Origin: Hominenteromicrobium mulieris
Lineage (GTDB): Bacteria > Bacillota > Clostridia > Oscillospirales > Acutalibacteraceae
Length of the DNA: 64,000 nucleotides
NCBI RefSeq assembly: GCF_020687165.1
Contig: NZ_JAJEQC010000002.1
Reading direction: 5' to 3' (one strand)
Part shown: in pieces, positions 1 to 7,575 of the stretch
Layout: every line of letters begins with the position of its first letter
How positions within the stretch are numbered: position 1 is the first letter of the stretch
Made by a program: the position numbers and the translations under genes
The notes under the pieces: generated by a model
Database searches by the model: none
What the model was told of the DNA's origin: nothing
What the model saw: the letters and a program-made list of their open reading frames with translations, nothing else

Positions 1-733
1 ACGAGCCGTTGTGCTCAATCTGCCAGAATAAATTGGAGCCCGTTTCCGTGTTTTCAAGCAGACCCATCGGCAGGTATTCCTTTGTAGACCAGTTGCCGAT
101 GTTCGTCGCACCAATCACCTTAGAGGAGCGCTGAATTTCCTCGGGCTGGCAGCGGGCGAGACCCAGCTGCGGGAAAGTGTAGCTTTCCCACTGCATTTCG
201 CGCTGCCAGCCGTTGTGCGGGTACCAGACGCGCATTTTGTCGTCGGTCGAAAGCATACCCTCTTTTTCGATGCCGGTGAGGGCAAAGGAGGAAACGTATT
301 CCAGTCCCTGCGGCTCTGTGCCGACATTTTTCACGTCCGTCCAGCAGCGTACAGCCTGAACGCCGTTATAAAACTGCATGTGCGAAATCGTTTCAATGCC
401 GCAGATCTTATCTTCCATGTGGATTTCCAGCTTGCGGCCGAACTCGTTGTGCTTGTCCGCAAAATAGACGAGCTTCATGCGGTCGCCGGGGCTTGTGGAA
501 ATGTATTTGTTGCCGTGGCGCTCGCCCGGTCGGTTCTGCCCGGAGATCATAATTTCCAAGAGATTGTATCGCTCGGTGTTCAGGCGCAAGCCGCCCGTTT
601 CGCGGTCGTGCACGTGCAGCAGACTGCGCTCGTCAAAGGGGAGCGCAGAGAAGTGCAGCAGCTTGCAGCCGAAATCTTCCGTCTTTTCAAAAACGAGATG
701 CAGCCCGTTTTCGTCAATTTGAATCAAATCCAT
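1..733 (-). CDS. Alpha-galactosidase, GH36 family, N-terminal part (runs off the window)
   Basis: The reverse strand encodes 244 codons from an ATG at 733 with an AAAGG ribosome binding site 8 nt upstream, and stays open to the window edge. The product begins MDLIQIDENGLHLVFEKTED and continues with TERYNLLEIMISGQNRPGERHGNKYISTSPG and later WYPHNGWQREMQWES. This is the N-terminal beta-supersandwich of GH36 alpha-galactosidases, which remove terminal alpha-galactose from raffinose-type sugars and galactomannan. No signal peptide is visible, so it is probably cytoplasmic. The catalytic barrel lies outside the window, so catalytic residues cannot be checked. A promoter and an AraR-like operator lie just upstream. 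Confidence 0.82.
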   Translation of the reverse strand, partial: MDLIQIDENGLHLVFEKTEDFGCKLLHFSALPFDERSLLHVHDRETGGLRLNTERYNLLEIMISGQNRPGERHGNKYISTSPGDRMKLVYFADKHNEFGRKLEIHMEDKICGIETISHMQFYNGVQAVRCWTDVKNVGTEPQGLEYVSSFALTGIEKEGMLSTDDKMRVWYPHNGWQREMQWESYTFPQLGLARCQPEEIQRSSKVIGATNIGNWSTKEYLPMGLLENTETGSNLFWQIEHNGS

Positions 734-776
734 AGTATAAGCCTTTCCGCAGATAAATCTGCTGTAATCTATGCTG

Positions 777-819
777 AGTTGTCTGTACAAATAGTAGCAC
801 AATCGGAGAGGCTTTTCAA
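777..819 (-). promoter_or_regulatory. Promoter of the GH36 gene with overlapping AraR-like operator
   Basis: On the minus strand there is TTGAAA (819-814), a 17-bp spacer, and TACTAT (796-791). The palindrome-like 16-mer AGTTGTCTGTACAAAT (777-792, plus strand) overlaps the -10 and the expected start site. It matches the published Bacillus AraR consensus ANTTGTNCGTACAANT at all but one defined position and is nearly identical to the site at 53308-53323. The position fits simple repression. Binding by the regulator at 42446 is inferred. Confidence 0.65.
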
Positions 820-824
820 GGGGA

Positions 825-1145
825 TTATCGGTCGCGGCTTTGCTCCGCATGCATGCCGAGCGCAGAATACTGCAAAACGTGCGAAAGTCGTGCCGAAGCC
901 TTTTGCAGGTGCTTGCACACCGTGCCGCGCGTCAGGTGAAGCTCGTCCGCAATCTCCTGCATTGTCAGCTGCTCACCGTAGTAAAGCTGCACGCAGTCGC
1001 GCTGGCGGTCAGTCAGCTCATTGCCGATGGCGCGCCGCAGCAAAACCTGCGCTTCTAAAAGCTCATTTTTGTTTGTCTCTGCGCCGATGCGGCTGAGTAG
1101 CTTCGCCCGCCGTGCACCGGCGGAAAGGGGCTTATATCCGCTCAC
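825..1145 (-). CDS. Sigma-70 region 4-like phage-type transcription regulator
   Basis: A 106-residue protein starts at GTG 1145, with AAGGAGGG about 9 nt upstream, and overlaps the stop of the upstream gene as GTGA. The middle reads ELTDRQRDCVQLYYGEQLTMQEIADELHLTRGTVCKHLQKA, the helix-turn-helix of sigma factor region 4. No region 2 is present, so it is not a complete sigma factor. Similar small region-4 proteins (ArpU, Xpf of PBSX) activate late phage operons. It is the distal gene of a two-gene operon under an SOS-type promoter carrying the same 10-bp repeat array as the phage-like cluster at 18.4 kb. It is the best candidate activator of that cluster; that role is inference. Confidence 0.75.
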   Translation of the reverse strand: MSGYKPLSAGARRAKLLSRIGAETNKNELLEAQVLLRRAIGNELTDRQRDCVQLYYGEQLTMQEIADELHLTRGTVCKHLQKASARLSHVLQYSALGMHAEQSRDR

Positions 1146-1345
1146 GAAACCGCCCTCCTTCCGCGCTTTTGCAGCGCATGGCCTGTTACAAGACACTCCA
1201 AATACATGGTGTAAAGCATCTGCACACGCTGGGCCTGCTCGCCTGCAATGTCATAGTCGCGTTCGGCGCGGATGACGAGCAGCCGCCGTTTGATGCGCTC
1301 CGCCTCATCCAAATACTCCTGTCCCCAGGAAATGTAATCGTTCAC
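1142..1345 (-). CDS. Small helical protein preceding the sigma-like regulator
   Basis: A 67-residue, charged, probably all-helical protein (MNDYISWGQEYLDEAERIKRRL...), starting at GTG 1345 with a weak AAAGGA about 12 nt upstream. Its stop overlaps the start of the sigma-like gene, so the two are translationally coupled. No domain is recognised with certainty. The YLDEAERIKRRLLVIRAERDY stretch recalls the N-terminal helices of DUF1492/RinA-type phage regulators, whose C-terminal part is a region-4 HTH. The two ORFs could be a split version of such a protein. A function as the regulator's partner is inferred only from coupling. Confidence 0.65.
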   Translation of the reverse strand: MNDYISWGQEYLDEAERIKRRLLVIRAERDYDIAGEQAQRVQMLYTMYLECLVTGHALQKRGRRAVS

Positions 1346-1375
1346 TTGCAGTCACGATCCTTTCGTTTCGAAATA

Positions 1376-1447
1376 GAACATGTGTTCGTCAGCTCTCATC
1401 ATAAACAAAAATTTCCGAAATGTCAATCGAACACGGAACAAATGTTC
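1376..1447 (-). promoter_or_regulatory. SOS promoter: sigma-A promoter flanked by two LexA-type boxes
   Basis: Minus strand: TTGACA at 1426-1421, a spacer of exactly 17 bp, TATGAT at 1403-1398. GAACATGTGTTC at 1376-1387 lies just downstream of the -10, around the start site. GAACAAATGTTC at 1436-1447 lies just upstream of the -35. Both contain the Gram-positive LexA/DinR core GAAC-N4-GTTC, and their starts are 60 bp apart. The first matches CGAACRNRYGTTYG at every position but the first. This is a textbook DNA-damage-inducible arrangement driving the 1345-825 operon. LexA binding is inferred. Confidence 0.8.
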
Positions 1448-1452
1448 AAAAG

Positions 1453-1488
1453 ATGTCCTACGATGTCCTATAATGTCCTGCGATGTCC
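1453..1488 (-). repeat. GGACAT direct repeat array 1 (four copies, 10-bp period)
   Basis: ATGTCC (GGACAT in the direction of the regulator operon) occurs at 1453, 1463, 1473 and 1483, exactly one helical turn apart, so all copies face the same side of the DNA. The array lies 26 bp upstream of the -35 of the SOS promoter. Its proximal end is 50 bp from the first base of the -10. The same unit, period and orientation recur at 18258-18313. An activator-binding array with positive autoregulation is the simplest reading. It also lies about 65 bp upstream of the -10 of the divergent gene. Confidence 0.85.
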
Positions 1489-1553
1489 GCTTTTCTGCAT
1501 ATTTATATGGAATTATTTACATTTTGGGGCTGTTATTTTGCGCTTTTTTGATA

Positions 1554-1559
1554 TATAAT
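1554..1559 (+). promoter_or_regulatory. -10 element of the divergent acidic-protein gene
   Basis: TATAAT at 1554-1559 lies 64 bp before the ATG at 1623. The position 17 bp upstream reads TGTTAT, a poor -35. A good -10 with a poor -35 and an operator array upstream could mean activator dependence. Confidence 0.45.
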
Positions 1560-1622
1560 AAAGGTGTATTTAAACTTGAAATAACTGAACGCCTTGGCGT
1601 TTTGACCAAAAGGAGTTTTACC

Positions 1623-2129
1623 ATGAACTTTTTGAAGAATATCTCGGCCGCATTTAAGACCGCCGGCGGCGCCGTACAGAGTGCTGTGAAAGTGGTAGAG
1701 GAAAAGAACCGCCGCACTGCGCTCATGAATCGCCTGCGCACCGTTATCCGCTGTGAGGAAAAGGCAGAGGAGCGCGCCTATCTCGCTCTCGGCCGCTACT
1801 ACTACCACAACCTGCGCGATGCAGAGAACACCGTTACGGAGCCGTACTGCATCGATATTGAAGCCGCCCAGAAGCGCATCGATGCCGCTGTGGAGAAGCT
1901 GGAAGCCCTGACCCGTGAGGGTGACAGCGAAGCGGAAGAAGAGGAGATCACCCTTGATGACGTGCAGGAGTACACTCCCACGCCGGAAGAGGAAAAGGAA
2001 GCCGAAGAAGCCGCATTCGTGCCGGACGGTACCGTAGACGAAGCCGTGGAAGCGGCAGAATCTGCCGCCGAGCAGCCGGAAACGACTGAGCCCGAAAAAG
2101 ACGAAAGCGAAGAAGTTCCCTACGAATAA
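1623..2129 (+). CDS. Acidic hypothetical protein divergent from the SOS operon
   Basis: A 168-residue protein with an AAAGGAG site 8 nt before ATG 1623. Residues 1-60 are basic and amphipathic (MNFLKNISAAFKTAGGAVQS...), followed by a tyrosine-rich AYLALGRYYYHNLRD segment. From about residue 100 the chain becomes extremely acidic and low-complexity (EAEEEEITLDDVQEYTPTPEEEKEAEEAA). No transmembrane segment or known catalytic motif is visible. I do not recognise a family with a known role. It shares its upstream region with the SOS promoter and the GGACAT array, so co-regulation with the phage-like cluster is possible but unproven. Confidence 0.6.
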   Translation: MNFLKNISAAFKTAGGAVQSAVKVVEEKNRRTALMNRLRTVIRCEEKAEERAYLALGRYYYHNLRDAENTVTEPYCIDIEAAQKRIDAAVEKLEALTREGDSEAEEEEITLDDVQEYTPTPEEEKEAEEAAFVPDGTVDEAVEAAESAAEQPETTEPEKDESEEVPYE

Positions 2130-2245
2130 TGCGCTTTAATATGAACGTTAAAAGGCGGACCTGAGGCCCGCTTGATTCCTTGCGCGGAAAAACGCCCACC
2201 TTTTGCGCCGGGGCAGGTTCCGTTTGCAGAAAGTGAGTGAATTTG

Positions 2246-2872
2246 ATGTCTACGAAGATACAGAAAGATATTGTCTGCCCCGCCTGTGGCCAGACGCAAA
2301 AATTAGAGATGTACACAAGCGTCAATGCGGAGGAAAACCCCGAGCTGCGCCGCGACATTCTGCGCGAATCCATGTTTGACTGGGAATGCCTCCACTGCGG
2401 CTACACCGCGCAGATGGCGTACCCCATGATCTACCATGACCCGATGAACGCGTTTATGATCTGCCTGCGCCCCTCCGGCGCGGTATCCGGCGCGGAGCCT
2501 ATCCCCGCCGTGCGCGCGCTGAAAAAGCGCAGCGTGAAAAACCCGCAGGAGTTAAAGGAGAAAATCCTCATTTTCGAGGCCGGCCTCGATGATGCCGCCG
2601 TGGAGCTTGTGAAAAACGCCATCGTCACCGTGGTGCGCAAAAATCTGGACGGCAATGTGCACGCCTATTTCTGCGCCGCAACGGAGGAGGAACTGCGTTT
2701 CGCGCTGTTCGTCAAGGGTCGTCAGGAGCCCGTGTACCAGAGCACCAAAATGGCCGTGTACCGCCAGTCGCAGGAGGTTTTGCGCACGCTCGATTACAAA
2801 TCCCCGGACGATTTCGCCGTCGTCAACTCCAAGCTCGCCCAAAGCCTTTTGGACGAATATAAGTCGATCTAA
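2246..2872 (+). CDS. CpXC domain protein
   Basis: About 208 residues. The N-terminus carries paired CxxC motifs (VCPACGQTQK and WECLHCGYTA) separated by about 35 residues, as in CpXC zinc-ribbon-like proteins of Firmicutes. The remaining ~150 residues form an uncharacterised alpha/beta domain. I chose ATG 2246, which has AAGTGAG 8 nt upstream. An in-frame GTG at 2237 would add MNL. The family has no established function. A Rho-independent terminator follows. Confidence 0.7.
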   Translation: MSTKIQKDIVCPACGQTQKLEMYTSVNAEENPELRRDILRESMFDWECLHCGYTAQMAYPMIYHDPMNAFMICLRPSGAVSGAEPIPAVRALKKRSVKNPQELKEKILIFEAGLDDAAVELVKNAIVTVVRKNLDGNVHAYFCAATEEELRFALFVKGRQEPVYQSTKMAVYRQSQEVLRTLDYKSPDDFAVVNSKLAQSLLDEYKSI

Positions 2873-2886
2873 CCCAATAAAAGCAA

Positions 2887-2919
2887 ACGGCACCGCGTTT
2901 TGCAACGGTGCCGTTTTTC
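2887..2919 (+). terminator. Terminator of the CpXC gene
   Basis: ACGGCACCG (2887-2895) pairs with CGGTGCCGT (2906-2914) and is followed by a run of T. Confidence 0.85.
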
Positions 2920-3127
2920 TATGCGCGCATGTGTACAGGCTTTGCGTTTTGTGGGTTTATGGGTAAATCACTTCGGCGCCGCAATGGGACAAGCGCGCGA
3001 AAAGACGCAGACCGGCGGCGTTGTGATGAGTTACCGCTACGAAGACGGCAGCTTGCAGGCGTTTCTGGAAAAAAACCCGGAGCTCTTGCGGTGAATTTTG
3101 GATTTAACGGAGCGCTTCAAACAAAAA
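2920..3127. other. Intergenic stretch with only a doubtful mini-ORF
   Basis: Between two terminators lies an ATG-started frame of 22 codons (3026-3094, MSYRYEDGSLQAFLEKNPELL...). It could extend to ATG 2984, but neither start has a good ribosome binding site. I see no other feature and do not call a gene here. Confidence 0.35.
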
Positions 3128-3165
3128 AGCACCGCACACTCGTTTTTGAGCGTGCGGTGCGATTT
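3128..3165 (-). terminator. Terminator of the DHHW protein gene (probably bidirectional)
   Basis: GCACCGCACACTC (3129-3141) pairs with GAGCGTGCGGTGC (3148-3160) with one mismatch. A-tracts on the left and T-tracts on the right allow use in both directions. It lies just past the stop of the minus-strand gene ending at 3199. Confidence 0.8.
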
Positions 3166-3198
3166 TTATGCGATTTTTCGGGGTGCGGAGGCGCTGAT

Positions 3199-4692
3199 TC
3201 AATCAAACAGAGCGCGGATTGAATTCTGGTGCTGCTCGGTATTGACGGCCATTTCGTTGACGGCGAAAAGCACGTCCGTGATGCCGTGCTCCGTGCAGTA
3301 GGTCGGCAGGTCGCCTTCAAAGTAGCGGAAGTCCACCACGTGCACCTCGTCAAAGCTTGCGCCGAGGAACGGACCCATGGCGTTGCCGTAGGAGTCCTTC
3401 ACCACAAGCAGCTTGCGGCCCGTGGAAAGGTCGTGGTTCGTGATGCGCACGCAGCCCATATCGCCGTGCAGGTACATGGCGTAGCCGAGGCTCTCGTCGT
3501 GGCTATTGAGGCTGTCGGTTTCCTCAAAATACTGCCCGTCATACGAAATTTCGCATGTGTAGTTGTACTTCGGGTCGTAGAGATCGAGTGTATCGGGGTT
3601 GTTGTTCAGCACGTCTTCGCTCGTAACGTAGGCAAGGTAGCCCGTGAAGTCAGAGGACGTTTTCGTGAAGCTGTCGAGCGTCGTGGGCGTTACACCTGCC
3701 GCTTCGCAGAACTTTTTATACGCGTAAAACGCGCCGAGCGGTGCCCAGTGGGTATCGGTATCAAAATAAATGTCTTCGTTGTTGTGCAGGTTCAGCGCAT
3801 CGTAAATATCCACCGCGGTGATGCTTGCGGAAAGCGTATTGTTGACCGCCATGGTGTTCTCACGCTGGGAAGCTTCCTCATAGTAATTGCGCACGCGCTC
3901 CGGCACGCCGAATTCCGAGTGATTCGGGATGACCATGCTGTACACCTTTGTGCCGGAAAGCTGGCTTGCACAGTCATTCAGCGTTTCGGCGTAGGCGGTC
4001 GCCATGCTGTCGCTGCCGTAGAACATTTCAAAGCCCTTGTTATTGTAGATGAGAATGCCCGAGGACATGTAGCCCTCCGTGCCGTCGTCATAGATCGGCG
4101 GCGGTGTCGGCTCCGGCGTGGCGGTCGGCTCTGCGGTGGGGGTAGGTGTCGGCTCTGCCGTTGCGGCGGCTTCCGGTGTCGGCTCCGGCGTAGGTGTGGC
4201 GGCAGCGGGTAAGAGCTTGCCGAACGCGCCGAGGCTGTACGCAATGTACCCCAAAATGCCGATGGCCAAAACGATCATCACGATGACGATGGGCACGACG
4301 GGCGAGCGCTTTCGGCGCGGCTTCTCGTCGTAGCCTTCCTCATATTCTTCGTACTCTTCGTAGTCGTCTTCGTCCTCATACGGCTCCGGTCGTGGAGCGG
4401 GTGCAGGCGCGGGGCGCTCCGAGCGGGGCGCTTCCTGTTGCGGCGCTGCCGGTGCGGGATATTCGCGTGTTTCTTCAAAGCCCTCGGGACCGTTTTTCGG
4501 CGGCTTCGGGGTAAAATGCAGATTTTCTATGGAGGAGGGGACGCGTTTTTCGCTTTGTGACGATTGCTTTGCGTACAGCGTTTCCGGCGTCAGCTCGGAA
4601 GCCGCGCTGCGCGGGTCAGCCTTTGCGGCGCGGCGCGCTCTGTCTTCGGCAGAATACGGGCGCTGATTTTTGCCGGCCATGTGCTTTGCCAT
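3199..4692 (-). CDS. DHHW-family membrane-anchored SGNH-like protein
   Basis: About 497 residues. Start ATG 4692 was chosen because AAAGGA sits 8 nt upstream; ATG 4701 directly abuts it. Layout: a charged, proline- and glutamate-rich cytoplasmic region (1-130), one membrane helix (PVVPIVIVMIVLAIGILGYIAY, about 133-155), a Pro/Thr/Glu spacer (TPTPEPTPEA...) that looks cell-wall spanning, then an extracellular domain. That domain contains FDTDTHWAPLGAFYAYKKF, the D(T)HW motif of DHHW/AlgX-AlgJ-like proteins, and a late VVKDSYGNAMGPFL block typical of SGNH-type hydrolases. Relatives act on O-acetylated polysaccharides; the substrate here is unknown. Confidence 0.75.
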   Translation of the reverse strand: MAKHMAGKNQRPYSAEDRARRAAKADPRSAASELTPETLYAKQSSQSEKRVPSSIENLHFTPKPPKNGPEGFEETREYPAPAAPQQEAPRSERPAPAPAPRPEPYEDEDDYEEYEEYEEGYDEKPRRKRSPVVPIVIVMIVLAIGILGYIAYSLGAFGKLLPAAATPTPEPTPEAAATAEPTPTPTAEPTATPEPTPPPIYDDGTEGYMSSGILIYNNKGFEMFYGSDSMATAYAETLNDCASQLSGTKVYSMVIPNHSEFGVPERVRNYYEEASQRENTMAVNNTLSASITAVDIYDALNLHNNEDIYFDTDTHWAPLGAFYAYKKFCEAAGVTPTTLDSFTKTSSDFTGYLAYVTSEDVLNNNPDTLDLYDPKYNYTCEISYDGQYFEETDSLNSHDESLGYAMYLHGDMGCVRITNHDLSTGRKLLVVKDSYGNAMGPFLGASFDEVHVVDFRYFEGDLPTYCTEHGITDVLFAVNEMAVNTEQHQNSIRALFD

Positions 4693-4736
4693 TGGATCCA
4701 TCCTTTCTGTAAAAAGGGTCGTTTATTTTCTCAAGA

Positions 4737-4771
4737 AAAAAGCCGCGCGGAAACAGACCGCTGCGGCTTTT
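4737..4771 (-). terminator. Terminator of trpS
   Basis: On the minus strand, AAAAGCCGCAGCGG pairs with CCGCGCGGCTTTT, followed by T residues. It lies 55 bp past the trpS stop. Confidence 0.75.
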
Positions 4772-4825
4772 CGATTTCCATGTCCATTATACTGGCTTAG
4801 AAAGAAATTGTCAATTCCCGTATGC

Positions 4826-5854
4826 TCAGTGTGCGACCGGCAAATACCCCACTTTCTTCATGACCTTTTGCAAAGTACGGCGTGCAATGGCCTCTGCACG
4901 CGGCGCGGCCTCGCTGTAGCACTTTTCAAGGTATGCCTTATCCTTGATGAGCTCGTTATAGCGCGCCTGAATGGGCTCAAGCTCCTTGACGACGGCTTCG
5001 CCCACGGCGGTCTTGAAATCACCGTAGCCGCGGCCCTCGAATTCCTTTTCGATCTCGTCATAGCTTTTGCCCGTAATACAGCTGTAAATGCCCATCAGGT
5101 TATTGATGCCGGCTTTGTTTTCGCCGTAGTAGACGCGGGCTTCACTGTCCGTGACAGCGCGTTTGAATTTCTTCATGATCTCCGCCGGGGTATCGAGCAT
5201 AGTGATAAAGCCCGCCGTGTTTTCATCGGATTTGCTCATCTTCTTCGTCGGGTCCTGCAAAGACATGATGCGCGCACCGGTCTTCGGGATAAGACCATCC
5301 GGCACGACGAATGTCGGGGAGTAAAGCCCGTTAAAGCGCTCCGCAATGTTGCGGCAAAGCTCAAGGTGCTGCTTCTGGTCGGCACCGACCGGCACGTAAT
5401 CGGCGTTATACAGCAGAATATCCGCCGCCATCAGGCTTGGGTAAGTGAACAGCCCCGCGTTTACGTTATCGGCGTGCTTTGCGGATTTATCCTTAAACTG
5501 CGTCATGCGGGAGAGCTCGCCGAACTGGGTGTAGCAACTCAATACCCATGCAAGCTGTGCGTGCTCCGGCACCTGACTTTGGATGAAGAAAATGCTCTTT
5601 TCCGGGTCGATGCCGAGCGCGAGCATCATCGCGTAGGCGGAAAGCGTGTTTTTGCGGAATTCCGCCGGGTTTTGGCGCACGGTGATGGCGTGCAGGTCGG
5701 CAAGCGCGTACACGCATTCATAGTCGTTCTGCAGCGCGACGAAATTCTTCAGCGCGCCGAGGTAGTTGCCGAGCGTGAACATGCCTGTCGGCTGAATCAT
5801 GCTCAAAACGCGCTTCTTTTTTGTTTCGGGTGTGGTGTTTACGGTATTTTCCAT
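4826..5854 (-). CDS. trpS: Tryptophanyl-tRNA synthetase
   Basis: 342 residues, the normal length for bacterial TrpRS, a cytoplasmic class Ic synthetase that charges tRNA-Trp. The HIGH-equivalent region reads PTGMFTLGNYLGA near residue 23 and the KMSKS loop reads KKMSKSDEN near residue 200. LADLHAIT and VGADQKQHLEL are further family signatures. It starts 24 nt after the stop of the aminotransferase gene with GAGAGGA upstream, so it is the second gene of that operon. The leader upstream of the operon is a T-box with a UGG specifier, which matches this gene's amino acid. Confidence 0.97.
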   Translation of the reverse strand: MENTVNTTPETKKKRVLSMIQPTGMFTLGNYLGALKNFVALQNDYECVYALADLHAITVRQNPAEFRKNTLSAYAMMLALGIDPEKSIFFIQSQVPEHAQLAWVLSCYTQFGELSRMTQFKDKSAKHADNVNAGLFTYPSLMAADILLYNADYVPVGADQKQHLELCRNIAERFNGLYSPTFVVPDGLIPKTGARIMSLQDPTKKMSKSDENTAGFITMLDTPAEIMKKFKRAVTDSEARVYYGENKAGINNLMGIYSCITGKSYDEIEKEFEGRGYGDFKTAVGEAVVKELEPIQARYNELIKDKAYLEKCYSEAAPRAEAIARRTLQKVMKKVGYLPVAH

Positions 5855-5878
5855 GGTGATTTTCCTCTCTGATATCCT

Positions 5879-7072
5879 TTATTTTTCCACCATCTCGCGG
5901 ATGGTCTCGCCGAGCAGCGTGATGCCCTTTGTGAGCTGTTCATCGGTCGGGGTGGAGAAATTGATGCGGAACGCGTCGCACGGCTCGTTTTCATCCGTCA
6001 AAAATGCGGTGCCCGGCACAACGCAAACCTTCTTTTCGAGCGCTTTCTGTACGAATTCCATCATGTCAACGCCCTTCGGCAGGTGGCACCACGCGAACAG
6101 ACCGCCGTTGAACGGGTCCCACGTGATGTATGGCGCAAGGTGCTTTTCCATGAGGTCAAGGAGCAAAGCGCGCTTTTTCGTGTAGATTTTTCTAAGCCCC
6201 GCAAGGTGGGCGTCAAAGTCATATTCCGTCATGAAGCGGTAGCACAGAACCTGCGACCAGATATTCGTATGCACGTCCTGCCCCTGCTTGCAGACGGTCA
6301 TTTTGGCGAGAACCGGCTTCGGGCCGATGGCGTAGCCCACGCGCATACCGGGGGAGATGACCTTAGAGAACGAACCGGCGTAGATGACGATGCCGTCCGT
6401 ATCAAACGACTTGATGCTCGGCAGCGGCTCGCCTTCATAGTAAAGGTCGCCGTAGGGGTTGTCTTCCAGAATCATTACGTCGTGCGCTTTGGCAAGCTCA
6501 TACAGGCGGTGACGCTTTTCAAGGCTCATCGTGATGCCGGAGGGGTTTTGAAAGTTTGGAATCGTATAGATGAACTTCACGTTCTTTTCGGTCTCGAGCG
6601 CCTTTTCCAGCGCTTCCATGTTCATGCCGTCCGTGTCCATCGGGATGCCGACGAGCTTGGCTTTGTAGGAACGGAAGTCGTTTAAAGAGCCGATGAAGCT
6701 CGGCGCTTCACAAATAACGGTTTCGCCTTCGTTTAAGATGGATTTTGTGAACAGATCCATGATCTGCTGTGCGCCGCTTGTGACGAGCACGCCGTCATCC
6801 TCGGTGCCGATGTTGCGGGAGGACTTCATGTACTCCTTAAGATGCTGTAAAAGCGGCGGGTAGCCCTCCGTTGTGCTGTACTGGAGCGCCAAAATCGGCT
6901 CTTCTTCCATCAGCTTTGCGGAAATGGCGGCAAGCTGTTTAGACGGGAACGCTTCCGGCGCAGGGTTGCCGGCGGAAAGCGAAACATAGCTCGGGTCAGC
7001 GGCGTATTTAAAGATTTCACGGATTGCCGAGGGCTTTAACGTGAGCACGCGGTCTGAAAATTTGTATTCCAT
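5879..7072 (-). CDS. PLP-dependent class I/II aminotransferase (LysN/ARO8-like)
   Basis: 397 residues, fold type I aminotransferase without the MocR HTH domain. Visible: SAGNPAPEAFP near the N-terminus, YTIPNFQNPSGITMS, the EDNPYGDLYY block, and YAGSFSKVISPGMRVGYAIGP, whose lysine is the PLP Schiff-base residue. Relatives act on aromatic amino acids, 2-aminoadipate or branched-chain substrates. The Trp T-box leader and co-transcription with trpS suggest an aromatic, possibly tryptophan-linked, substrate; this is inference. AAAGGTGACG precedes ATG 7072. Confidence 0.85.
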   Translation of the reverse strand: MEYKFSDRVLTLKPSAIREIFKYAADPSYVSLSAGNPAPEAFPSKQLAAISAKLMEEEPILALQYSTTEGYPPLLQHLKEYMKSSRNIGTEDDGVLVTSGAQQIMDLFTKSILNEGETVICEAPSFIGSLNDFRSYKAKLVGIPMDTDGMNMEALEKALETEKNVKFIYTIPNFQNPSGITMSLEKRHRLYELAKAHDVMILEDNPYGDLYYEGEPLPSIKSFDTDGIVIYAGSFSKVISPGMRVGYAIGPKPVLAKMTVCKQGQDVHTNIWSQVLCYRFMTEYDFDAHLAGLRKIYTKKRALLLDLMEKHLAPYITWDPFNGGLFAWCHLPKGVDMMEFVQKALEKKVCVVPGTAFLTDENEPCDAFRINFSTPTDEQLTKGITLLGETIREMVEK

Positions 7073-7126
7073 CGTAACGTCACCTTTCTATATGATTCAT
7101 TTGATTTTGCAATTTCAGGCTTTTAC

Positions 7127-7284
7127 GGGTGTATCTGAAAACAAAGGAAACGCAGGATATTTCGCAAAGACGAGGCGGATTCAAGGCGAAAACCGCAGGA
7201 AGCCTTCCGGCTGCCGAGAATTTTCAACGCAGAAACCGTCCGTATTTGTGGAATAGACAAGTTTTTGACTTTTCAGATGCACCC
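7127..7284. mobile_element. Candidate 158-bp MITE in the T-box leader
   Basis: The left end GGGTGTATCTGAAAA (7127-7141) is an inverted copy of the right end (7270-7284), identical at 14 of 15 positions. The interior has no ORF of note. Flanking TTTTAC/GTAAAA extends the symmetry weakly, and no clean target duplication is seen. It sits between the T-box terminator and the aminotransferase start, which explains the unusually long 220-bp gap. Only one copy is in the window, so mobility is inferred from the ends alone. Confidence 0.45.
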
Positions 7285-7289
7285 CAAAA

Positions 7290-7541
7290 AGTAAAACCTC
7301 TTGCGCCCTTAAAACAAGGGACAAGAGGTCAAATTCCTGCGGTACCACCCAAATTGGCGCATAAACGCCCGCTTTACAGCCGTAGTTACGGCTTGGCTTC
7401 TAACGCGGCCAAACGTCGGGCGATTTTCCCGCCCGCCCTCATGGAGCCATTCGCCGCGCAGCCCGTACCCCGTCTCACCGAAAGGGGCTCTCTTTGCCGT
7501 TTTGCATCGGGTACTATTTCCAATCATCGGTTTTGATATTA
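7290..7541 (-). ncRNA. T-box riboswitch, probable tRNA-Trp specificity
   Basis: Reading the minus strand, the transcript contains an AGAGAG stem I block, a specifier region GGCGAATGGCTCCATGAGG, the T-box GGGTGGTACCGCAG (complement of 7337-7350), and a terminator in which CCTCTTG pairs with CAAGAGG (7297-7328) before TTTTACTTTTT. After the conserved GAA the specifier triplet reads UGG, i.e. tryptophan. Uncharged tRNA-Trp should stabilise the antiterminator and allow transcription of the aminotransferase-trpS operon. Specifier placement was done by eye, but it agrees with the downstream trpS. Confidence 0.88.
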
Positions 7542-7546
7542 CCGCT

Positions 7547-7575
7547 ATTCTAAGCCCTTTTTTGCGGTTTGTCAA
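7547..7575 (-). promoter_or_regulatory. Promoter of the T-box operon
   Basis: Minus strand TTGACA (7575-7570), a spacer of exactly 17 bp, TAGAAT (7552-7547). Transcription would start just before the T-box leader. Confidence 0.85.

Noticed and set aside
3026..3094. 22-codon ORF between two terminators
   Set aside because: No convincing ribosome binding site or promoter, and no recognisable sequence.
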